NCBI GenBank assembly: GCA_903916675.1
Contig: CAIWXQ010000014.1
Location: 1 to 38,323 of the forward strand
DNA length: 38,323 bases
Source of the DNA: an uncultured bacterium
GTDB taxonomy: Bacteria; Verrucomicrobiota; Kiritimatiellia; RFP12; CAIWXQ01
Direction: 5' to 3'
The notes beneath the pieces were generated by a model, which saw only the letters and a program-made list of their open reading frames with translations, was not told where the DNA came from and searched no databases. Below are positions 32,834 to 38,323 of the stretch, in pieces. Each line of letters opens with the position of its first letter. Within the stretch, counting starts at the first letter, position 1. The position numbers and the translations under genes were made by a program.

Positions 32834-34144
32834 ATGTATCGCTACCCGCCCAGTTATGAAGCACGCTGCCAGGCCGAATTGAGCCTGGGGCTTGACCATG
32901 TGCCGGCCTATGCGTCCTGGCAGGCGATCCTTGCGGGCGAAACTGCGTGCTCCGTAGACGAGCGTTTCCGCCGCCTGCCGCTGCTCACCAAGGCCGATAT
33001 CCGCCGCGCCGGCCTGACAGGCCTGGCTGCGCCCGGGTACGACGTGGACGCCGCGCTGGCGAGCAACGAGATCAGCGTCACCCACACCAGCGGCACCACC
33101 GACGAACGCGTCGATCTCGTCTGGACGCAGGCCTGGTGGGATGCCTGCGAGCGCGCATCCTGGACGATCAACGCCCACACCGCAGGCCTCGACGATCATC
33201 CCGAGGCGATCCTGTGCAGCCCCCTCTCCGTCGGTGTGCGCGGCCACGGCCGGTCGCTCGACTGGAATGAGCGCCGGCTCGCACGCTTTCTGTTTCTCAA
33301 CGAGTATGACGACTCGCGCGACTGGACCGACGACCACGTGCGCCGCATGGCCGCGGAGATGGACCGGTTTCAGCCGGTGGTGCTCGAAGCCAACCCGACC
33401 CAGCTCGCCCGCTTCGCGCGCCGGCTCATGGCGCTCGGCTTGCGCTGCCACACCCCGCATCTGATCGTGCTGACCTACGAGTTTCCGTCGGCCGTGCACC
33501 TGCGGCAGGCGCGGCGCGCGTTCGACTGCCCGATTGCCAGCTCCTACGGCTGCACCGAGGCGGGCTACGTGTTCATGGAGTGCGCCTGCGGCTGCCTTCA
33601 CCAGAACGTCGATTTCGTGCGCGTCGAGTTCCAGCCGCTCACGGCACGCTTCGACCTGCCGGGGATCGGCCGGATCGCGCTCACGAGCCTCGGAAACCCG
33701 TGGCGGGTGCTGCTCCGCTTCGATGTGGGCGACCTGGTCCGCCTCCGCCCGCCGGACCAGCCGTGCGCGTGTGGCATCCGCGAAGGGGTCGTGGTGGACC
33801 GGATGGAGGGGCGCGTCAAGGATCTGACCTTCGACGCCGCCGGCCGGCCGATCACCGTCGCCGGCCTCGATGCTGCCGTGGCCGCCGTGCCATCCGTACT
33901 CGAATACCGCGTGACGCAGACCGCGCCGCGCCGCCTAACGGCCGCAGCCGTGTTCGAAGACGACCCCGTTACCGGCGCCGCGCGCCTGCGCGAACAATTG
34001 ACCGGACTCTACAGAACTGCCGACGTGGCCGTGGAATCTGTACCGGCCATCGCGCCGGAACCTTCCGGCAAGCACCGCATCGCGCACGGCAGCCAGCCGT
34101 TTGACAGCGACGCGCTCTTCGAAGGCCTTGCTGCCGCGCCATGA
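32834..34144 (+). CDS. PaaK/CapK-like adenylate-forming enzyme
   Basis: The 436-residue member of the phenylacetate-CoA ligase/CapK branch of the ANL superfamily would activate a carboxylate as its AMP ester. Visible motifs are the P-loop HTSGTTDERV (about 93-102), the adenine-site SSYGCTEAG, the LLRFDVGDLV loop carrying the ATP-ribose aspartate, and the RVKDLTF hinge. A pair of cysteines (ECACGC, CACG) may be a metal site, as in some PaaK-like proteins. The ATG at 32834 has no clear Shine-Dalgarno. A TATACT (32813-32818) lies 16 bases upstream, so a short leader is possible. It overlaps the following peptidase gene by four bases. The substrate is unknown. Confidence 0.8.
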   Translation: MYRYPPSYEARCQAELSLGLDHVPAYASWQAILAGETACSVDERFRRLPLLTKADIRRAGLTGLAAPGYDVDAALASNEISVTHTSGTTDERVDLVWTQAWWDACERASWTINAHTAGLDDHPEAILCSPLSVGVRGHGRSLDWNERRLARFLFLNEYDDSRDWTDDHVRRMAAEMDRFQPVVLEANPTQLARFARRLMALGLRCHTPHLIVLTYEFPSAVHLRQARRAFDCPIASSYGCTEAGYVFMECACGCLHQNVDFVRVEFQPLTARFDLPGIGRIALTSLGNPWRVLLRFDVGDLVRLRPPDQPCACGIREGVVVDRMEGRVKDLTFDAAGRPITVAGLDAAVAAVPSVLEYRVTQTAPRRLTAAAVFEDDPVTGAARLREQLTGLYRTADVAVESVPAIAPEPSGKHRIAHGSQPFDSDALFEGLAAAP

Positions 34145-34905
34145 CCGCCCCCCTCCATTTGCTGGCTGGCGGACCGGCAAGCGATCGCCGGCATGTGACG
34201 CGGCTTCTCGCCTTGGCGCTGGCGTCTGCCGGCTGCCAGGCTCCGGCCGTGGCATACGTCGGCGCCGCCAGTGGCGACAACGCCGCTTTCATCCGCCGTA
34301 TCGCAGGGCTGCTGACCGATGCCGGCGCCGGCCAGGTGGCACTCGCGCCGTCGTACGGTCCGGCCGTTCTTCCGCGGTTCCGAGGCGCGCTCGATGCGGC
34401 ACGCGTCGTTTTCATCAGCGGTGGCGACGTCGAAGCCGGCATGCAAACGCTGCACACCGTAGGAACGGCGCCGCTGCTGCGGCAGCGTTTCGAAGCCGGC
34501 GTACCGTTCATCGGGCTCTCGGCCGGCAGCATCATGCTCGGCCACGCATGGATCGCATGGCGCGACGCCGACGCCGACACCAGCGCCTACGTCTTCCCCT
34601 GTCTCGGCCTGGCACCCGTGATCTGCGACACGCACGCTGAGGACGACGGCTGGTCCGAACTGCGTTTCCTCGCGGCGCGGCAGCCTGCGCGCACGTCCGT
34701 GTTCGGCATTACCACGCCAGCCATGCTGCGCGTGCATCCAAATGGCCGGTTAGAGGCGATCGGCGGACCGATTCATCGGTTCGAGAAGCGTGACGAAAAG
34801 GTCGTACGGGTCGCAGGTTTGGCAGACGCAGGATACCTACGAGCACGGAGATCGGAGAAAGGGAATCCGAAGGACACGAAGGATTTTGAAGGGCCGACGC
34901 GGTAG
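34141..34905 (+). CDS. Peptidase S51 family protein (cyanophycinase/dipeptidase E-like)
   Basis: The 254-residue protein has the class-I-amidotransferase-like fold of family S51. The nucleophile elbow is GLSAGS (Ser127), ISGGDVEAG (92-100) is the typical strand before it, and His165 in CDTHAEDDGW is a candidate triad base. Family members are serine peptidases that cut aspartyl dipeptides or cyanophycin. Its ATG overlaps the stop codon of the PaaK-like gene (ATGA), so the two are translationally coupled and may handle the same amide or acyl compound. The last 20 residues are charged, derive from repeat-like DNA (AAGGACACGAAGG) and are probably not conserved. Confidence 0.8.
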   Translation: MTAPLHLLAGGPASDRRHVTRLLALALASAGCQAPAVAYVGAASGDNAAFIRRIAGLLTDAGAGQVALAPSYGPAVLPRFRGALDAARVVFISGGDVEAGMQTLHTVGTAPLLRQRFEAGVPFIGLSAGSIMLGHAWIAWRDADADTSAYVFPCLGLAPVICDTHAEDDGWSELRFLAARQPARTSVFGITTPAMLRVHPNGRLEAIGGPIHRFEKRDEKVVRVAGLADAGYLRARRSEKGNPKDTKDFEGPTR

Positions 34906-34927
34906 TCTATACTAGCTATCCTCTGGC

Positions 34928-34944
34928 GCAGGCGTTTCGCCTGC
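34928..34944. other. Short perfect hairpin after the S51 gene
   Basis: GCAGGCG and CGCCTGC form a perfect 7-bp stem with a TTT loop 23 bases after the S51 stop codon. No T-tract follows, so it may be a transcription-end structure or a short palindromic repeat. The rest of the gap up to 35037 shows nothing recognisable. Confidence 0.35.
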
Positions 34945-35037
34945 AACCCGAGCCGCGTCGGACCCACCTATTCCCGGCGCGATTGCCATTGCCTCTGCCC
35001 GCAGCGATGGTGTACAAGTTGCGCCGGACTGACAACC

Positions 35038-35283
35038 ATGCCAATTTACGAATACAACTGTTCCGCCTGCGGGCACCGGTTCGACCACTTGGCGCGCACG
35101 TTGCGCGACACAGCGAAGAAATGCCCCACGTGCGGCGCGACCAAGCTGCAGAAGGGGTTTTCGCCTTTTGCCGCGCGCGTCCCGACCGCTGCCTCCAAGG
35201 CCTGCGACAGTTGCGTCACCAGCCCCGCCTGCCCCAGCGCCGGCCACGGCAGGTGCGGCGGCGACTGCGGTTGCGGCGGGTGA
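35038..35283 (+). CDS. FmdB-family zinc-ribbon protein
   Basis: The 81-residue protein begins MPIYEYNCSACGHRFDHLAR and has a zinc ribbon formed by CSACG (8-12) and CPTCG (about 29-33), the signature of the FmdB/CxxC_CxxC_SSSS family thought to be a small regulatory or zinc-binding protein. The Cys- and Gly-rich tail (GRCGGDCGCGG) may bind a second metal. The start is fixed by the conserved MPIYEY. It ends five bases from the convergent Xre-type gene. Confidence 0.88.
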   Translation: MPIYEYNCSACGHRFDHLARTLRDTAKKCPTCGATKLQKGFSPFAARVPTAASKACDSCVTSPACPSAGHGRCGGDCGCGG

Positions 35284-35288
35284 ACTAA

Positions 35289-35756
35289 TTACAACGCCTT
35301 TTTCTTCCTCTTGCCCACCGACATCTCCGCCAGTTTCGCCTTCGCTTCCCTAGCCCCAAAATCCCTAATGCCAAGAATATTCGCCCGGGTCGCAGCCCTG
35401 ACCCGCAACGCCCCGTCTTTCCGTTCCCACTGGTAGACATTCTGCGAGGATACCCCTGCCAGTTTCCCGAACTCCCCCTGGGTCAGCCGCAGTTTCTTTC
35501 GCAGGCTTCGCATTCCCTTGCCAGTGATCCTTGCCTTCTTGCCTTCTACTGGTTCGGGCGCAGGCATCTTGATTTTGGACAACAGGGCAGACAGACTCTT
35601 CGTTGCCTCCTCCAGGGCAGAGACCCGTCTTTTAATATCAGCAAGCGCTTTCCGGGCGGCAATAGAGGGCTTTTTGACAGGGGTGATGGCTGCCTTGGCC
35701 TCTTTGCGGGAAAGCCGAATGATTTCGTCTTTGAATACTCTGGCGATGTTGGGCAT
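35289..35756 (-). CDS. Xre-type helix-turn-helix protein with basic N-terminal arm
   Basis: The 155-residue protein has a lysine-rich N-terminal half with a predicted coiled coil (ALADIKRRVSALEEATKSLS). An Xre/Cro-type HTH follows at about residues 80-130 (MRSLRKKLRLTQGEFGKLAG, then VSSQNVYQWERKDG), and the C-terminus is basic. The combination suggests a DNA-binding regulator, perhaps chromatin-like, and not a toxin-antitoxin protein since no partner gene is adjacent. AAGGAG precedes the ATG at 35756. Its transcription runs away from the tRNA region, so its promoter should lie in 35757-35900. Confidence 0.8.
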   Translation of the reverse strand: MPNIARVFKDEIIRLSRKEAKAAITPVKKPSIAARKALADIKRRVSALEEATKSLSALLSKIKMPAPEPVEGKKARITGKGMRSLRKKLRLTQGEFGKLAGVSSQNVYQWERKDGALRVRAATRANILGIRDFGAREAKAKLAEMSVGKRKKKAL

Positions 35757-35919
35757 GAGGGGCTCCTTTTACTGACTCTCGGATTGTAATGTAACCAGTG
35801 GAATTATTCTTCCTTGCTCTTTCTGGCAAGCAGATCGAAAAGACGATAACACCAAACAGAGCAGTTAGGAAATTATACTGTCAGCTTCTTTATTTTCAAA
35901 CGCAAATTCCAAAAAGGGG

Positions 35920-35947
35920 TTGATTTCCGCGAGGGGTCTTGTATTCT
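35920..35947 (+). promoter_or_regulatory. Candidate sigma-70-type promoter upstream of tRNA
   Basis: TTGATT (35920-35925) and TATTCT (35942-35947) are 16 bases apart and point at the tRNA, about 120 bp away. The rest of the 312-bp gene-free stretch 35757-36068 is AT-richer than its surroundings and shows no open frame. Confidence 0.4.
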
Positions 35948-36068
35948 ATCCCCGCTTCTCCGAAAGAGGCCCCGTATGCCGGACTGTTGCGGAACCTTTT
36001 TGGGTGAAATTTGGCGCGCAAACCTGATTATCTTAACCCATTAATCTCAAGCAAGTTATATCAGCTTT

Positions 36069-36144
36069 GGCGGTTTAGCTCAGTTGGTAGAGCAGCGGAA
36101 TCATAATCCGTCGGTCACAGGTTCAAGTCCTGTAGCCGCCACCA
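36069..36144 (+). tRNA. tRNA with CAU anticodon (Met, or Ile2 if lysidine-modified)
   Basis: The 76-nt cloverleaf folds fully. Acceptor GGCGGTT pairs with AGCCGCC (one G-U), D-arm GCTC/GAGC, anticodon stem GCGGA/TCCGT with loop ATCATAA (anticodon CAU), T-arm ACAGG-TTCAAGT-CCTGT. Discriminator A and an encoded CCA follow. The sequence is more like elongator Met than initiator Met, because the first acceptor pair is a G-C match. Lysidine-type tRNA-Ile2 also carries CAU and cannot be excluded. It is followed directly by a terminator and then by genes that look mobile. Confidence 0.95.
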
Positions 36145-36153
36145 CTCAAAAGA

Positions 36154-36195
36154 CCCTTAAAACACGCAAAAGTGCCAGTGTTTTAAGGGTTTTTT
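36154..36195 (+). terminator. Intrinsic terminator of the tRNA transcript
   Basis: CCCTTAAAACAC (36154-36165) and GTGTTTTAAGGG (36178-36189) form a perfect 12-bp stem with a 12-nt loop, followed by TTTTTTG. It begins ten bases after the tRNA CCA end. Confidence 0.93.
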
Positions 36196-36262
36196 GTTTC
36201 AGGGCCTGGCAAAACCCGTGCGCTTATCCGCTCCTGCAATCTGCACCCGGCTCCTTCATATC

Positions 36263-36280
36263 CGGTACATAAACGGTACA
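36263..36280. repeat. CGGTACA direct repeat, 11-bp spacing
   Basis: CGGTACA occurs at 36263-36269 and again at 36274-36280, one helical turn apart, in the 137-bp gap between the tRNA terminator and the next gene. It may be an operator or a recombination site. Nothing else recognisable lies in that gap. Confidence 0.45.
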
Positions 36281-36332
36281 GTTTTTAGGCCGTCAAGGGT
36301 GCCCGATTGCGGCTGCATGGATAACGCGTCGC

Positions 36333-37355
36333 ATGAAAGCGGCGCACGGTAAGACCGAAATGGAGTGTGACACCGTGACACATCAAGTTTCGCCCACCCC
36401 GCGCCTGCTGCGTTTCACGGTCGACGGCCGGCCGTGTTATGCCATGAAATGGTCCGACGAACTCGCCGAGAACCGGCGGGAAGTCAACTACACGATCCGG
36501 GAAGTCGGCGAGAACGTGATTCTCTGCCTGCTGGCTAACTGTCCCTTGCGGATCGCCGGGACACCGGACTTGGTATCTGTGACCTTCACCGGCCAGGGGT
36601 TCATTCGCCCCGATATTGAGTGGGAACGTGCCGTACTCGTCTGGGAAGGCGGCGAGACAGATGACGAGGGGCTTGTCCGCTTGTGCTCGCCCGATGTCTT
36701 CCAAGGGCGCGGCAATTACCTGCGGCAGGACCTGAACCGCATGGTGCGCGAGTACCAGCAAGGCACGCGTAAATGTCACACCCTGACACCCGCCCCGGCG
36801 GCGACGCCCGTACAAGGTCCGGTGGATGTCGTCGGCCGGATCGAGAAGCGCCTCGACGTTCTGGCTGCTGCCGTACAGCGGATCAAAACGGACGTCCCGA
36901 TTACCATTACGGCCGAGACGTTGCGCCGGGAGTTGGAACCGATTCTCGACACCATGAAGACGTTGGGCAAGAAGACGGTGCTGGCCGTCACTAAGCAGAC
37001 GGAGCAGACGATCGAGGATCTAGCTCCCCACTTCCGCGCTGACCAGCGCGAGATGTTGATAAAGCTGCTGAAGAAATCCAACATACTCACTGAGACCGAA
37101 CGCACCGCTGCCACCCTGGCGGCAGCGGGGCGGCCGCATTCTTATATCGCGACGCAGTTGCCGCTCCGGGCGGGCAAACCACGGTCCCGTGAAGCTGTTC
37201 GACAGTTGTTGGCAAAGGTCGAGAGGAAGACCGGCACGCACCGCTTGTTCGCGAAAGGCACTTATTCCTATAACGAGGAGCTTGCAGAGCAAATGCGGAA
37301 AATTGCCGCACAGCAAGCCATCGAGCGGGCAGCAGACGAGGAGAGCGAAACTTGA
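36333..37355 (+). CDS. Unknown protein with coiled coil and HTH-like C-terminus
   Basis: The family is not recognised. In the 340-residue protein the N-terminal 150 residues look globular and beta-rich (RLLRFTVDGRPCYAMKWSDE, VLVWEGGETD). The middle (about 170-240) is predicted helical and coiled. The C-terminal part (TETERTAATLAAAGRPHSYI, then SREAVRQLLAKVERKTG) resembles a sigma-region-4-like HTH, so DNA binding is plausible. There is no good Shine-Dalgarno before ATG 36333; ATG 36360 is an alternative. Its stop codon lies inside the first CTTGACA repeat. Together with the next two genes it seems to belong to a mobile element beside the tRNA. Confidence 0.6.
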   Translation: MKAAHGKTEMECDTVTHQVSPTPRLLRFTVDGRPCYAMKWSDELAENRREVNYTIREVGENVILCLLANCPLRIAGTPDLVSVTFTGQGFIRPDIEWERAVLVWEGGETDDEGLVRLCSPDVFQGRGNYLRQDLNRMVREYQQGTRKCHTLTPAPAATPVQGPVDVVGRIEKRLDVLAAAVQRIKTDVPITITAETLRRELEPILDTMKTLGKKTVLAVTKQTEQTIEDLAPHFRADQREMLIKLLKKSNILTETERTAATLAAAGRPHSYIATQLPLRAGKPRSREAVRQLLAKVERKTGTHRLFAKGTYSYNEELAEQMRKIAAQQAIERAADEESET

Positions 37356-37434
37356 CAAATGCTTGACACTTGCTTGACACGAAATACGCAACTTTACAGG
37401 TGAAATTGAAGATTTTTGGGTTGGCTGCTTGACA
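37351..37434 (+). repeat. Four helically phased CTTGACA repeats
   Basis: CTTGACA begins at 37351, 37362, 37373 and 37428. Spacings are 11, 11 and 55 bp, all multiples of 11, so all copies face the same side of the helix. They lie between the unknown gene and the excisionase-like gene. They could be iterons or regulator half-sites, and each copy also contains a TTGACA box. Confidence 0.75.
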
Positions 37435-37487
37435 TCGGCCCTTTCTAGACGCGGCAATACGCCGCGAAAGGAAAAGGAGCACGTGTC

Positions 37488-37838
37488 ATGTTGCCGACCA
37501 CGCTACAAGCTATCCGAAGCATCCTGACGGCCGATCCGTCCGTCAACCCCGGTGAGCGAAACCGCCTCGTGACGCTGTTGCGCCACGGGCCGCCCCCGGA
37601 GGAACGAAACACGGCGCCCGTCGCGCCGGTGAAGGCGTGCCTGATCCGGCGGCAGGAGGTGGCCGACCGGCTCAGCGTCTCGCTGCGCACGGTCGACAGC
37701 CTCGCGCAGTCCGGGACGCTGCACAAGCGGACGTTCCCCGGCCGGGTACGGGCCAGCGGGTTCCTGGAGGCCGAGGTTGAGGCCCTCCTGACCGGCCGTG
37801 TCGCGGCCATGATCGCCGAAGGGAGCGCCGGGAAATGA
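37488..37838 (+). CDS. Excisionase/MerR-type HTH protein of a mobile element
   Basis: The 116-residue protein has a C-terminal half that is an HTH_17/excisionase-like winged helix (IRRQEVADRLSVSLRTVDSL, then a wing and ASGFLEAEVEALL), the layout used by Xis proteins and by small regulators of phage-like elements. The N-terminal 45 residues are a helical leader. AAGGAG lies eight bases before the ATG. Its stop codon overlaps the start of the next gene (ATGA), so the two are made together. The phased CTTGACA repeats end 53 bp upstream and are its likely control region. Confidence 0.75.
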   Translation: MLPTTLQAIRSILTADPSVNPGERNRLVTLLRHGPPPEERNTAPVAPVKACLIRRQEVADRLSVSLRTVDSLAQSGTLHKRTFPGRVRASGFLEAEVEALLTGRVAAMIAEGSAGK

Positions 37839-38323
37839 TCCTGCGCTCCAACTTCGAGTCCGCCCTGGCCACTCTCCCCCGGCCTGGCGGCAACGGGTAC
37901 CACCCGCGCCTGCTGGGCGTGGCCAACATCGGCATACGCGCTGGCGTCCCGCCTGAGGAGGTGGCCGCAGCGTTGCGCGCAAACACCCCTCCCGGTGGCC
38001 GGCGTGTGCCGGACCGGGAGATCACAGACGCGGTGGCCAAGGCGACGCAGGGGCTGGCCAACGCCCCCCGTCGCGGCGGTCCGCCGCGCTGGCGCGTGCC
38101 TGCGCCCCCGCAACAGGTGCCGCAACCCATCGTCCGACCGTTCGACGCGGCCAAGTTCATGGCCAACCGTCTGGCCGAGGGTGACGGTTACGGCGAAGCC
38201 GACATCTGGGAGGCCTCACCAATACGAATGGAGACGCCTCCGGGGCCGGAAGATGCGGCCCGGTTGTTGATCGCACTCTACGCCCCCGACGACCGGTTGT
38301 TTATCGGGGATACGTATGGGCGC
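37835..38323 (+). CDS. Replication-type (primase-associated?) protein, cut by window end
   Basis: The frame is open from ATG 37835 to the window edge (163 codons, no stop). The first 70 residues (HPRLLGVANIGIRAGVPPEE, then RVPDREITDAVAKA) resemble the small helical PriCT-type domain found next to primases and helicases of phages and integrated elements. The family is therefore likely DNA-replication related. This rests on motif resemblance only. A proline-rich linker follows. The gene overlaps the stop of the HTH gene by four bases. The main domain lies outside the window. Confidence 0.55.
   Translation, partial: MILRSNFESALATLPRPGGNGYHPRLLGVANIGIRAGVPPEEVAAALRANTPPGGRRVPDREITDAVAKATQGLANAPRRGGPPRWRVPAPPQQVPQPIVRPFDAAKFMANRLAEGDGYGEADIWEASPIRMETPPGPEDAARLLIALYAPDDRLFIGDTYGR

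Noticed and set aside
35289-35756. Xre-type gene as half of a toxin-antitoxin pair
   Set aside because: The neighbouring genes are FmdB (convergent) and a tRNA; there is no small toxin-like gene adjacent.
36084-36272. Frame of 62 codons covering the tRNA and terminator
   Set aside because: It lies across a fully folding tRNA and its terminator and has no ribosome-binding site.
37351-37434. Reading the four repeats as a CRISPR array
   Set aside because: The units are 7-8 bp with 4- and 48-bp gaps, far from CRISPR dimensions, and no cas gene is present.

Overview
The window looks like chromosomal DNA from an uncultured bacterium of the PVC group (Verrucomicrobiota, Kiritimatiellota or Lentisphaerota). 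The support is indirect: an RCC1-repeat secreted protein with the 'YTTNLL...FFRLKF'-style C-terminus common in that group, DUF4832 and GH78 carbohydrate proteins, GYF_2 and SUMF1-like proteins, and degenerate simple repeats between genes. Most of the window is visibly GC-rich. The first 5 kb is less so. There is no rRNA gene or other phylogenetic marker, so the phylum is an inference.

Region 1 (1-6.7 kb, all + strand) holds eight unrelated genes: a GYF-domain membrane protein, a SUMF1-like protein, a GNAT acetyltransferase, two unknown secreted proteins, a leucine-rich-repeat lipoprotein, a GH5-like glycosidase and a TauE/SafE exporter. Each is followed by an imperfect palindrome that often opens with (G/T)YCGAAC or GCCTAAC and closes with a GTT-type heptamer. 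The next start codon usually lies 3-17 nt later. This is the layout of an integron cassette array (attC sites). The integrase would be left of the window.

Region 2 (6.7-14.1 kb, - strand) reads as one gene string: a CPA2 antiporter fused to two EIIA(PtsN-like) domains, a ROK sugar kinase, Ppx/GppA and polyphosphate kinase. ppx and ppk are translationally coupled. Region 3 (14.3-19.4 kb, - strand) has an M16 zinc protease followed by two near-identical DUF4832 proteins. A fragment of the protease 3' end lies between the copies and marks a tandem duplication. Region 4 (19.4-23.5 kb, - strand) is a histidine cluster (hisC, phosphodiesterase, hisB, hisA). It carries a GxxExxY nuclease-like gene bracketed by CACAGAGG inverted repeats, plus an empty version of that repeat between hisB and hisA.

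Region 5 (23.7-28.3 kb, + strand) has a Gfo/Idh-aldo/keto reductase fusion and a GH78-type rhamnosidase. Region 6 (28.4-32.6 kb, - strand) has homoserine dehydrogenase, aspartate kinase and the RCC1 protein. Region 7 (32.8-35.8 kb) has an overlapping PaaK-like adenylate-forming enzyme and S51 peptidase pair, an FmdB zinc ribbon and a Xre-type regulator. Region 8 (36.07 kb to the end) starts with a tRNA(CAU) and a strong terminator. It continues into an apparent mobile element: an unknown DNA-associated protein, four helically phased CTTGACA repeats, an excisionase-like HTH protein and a replication-type protein cut by the window edge.
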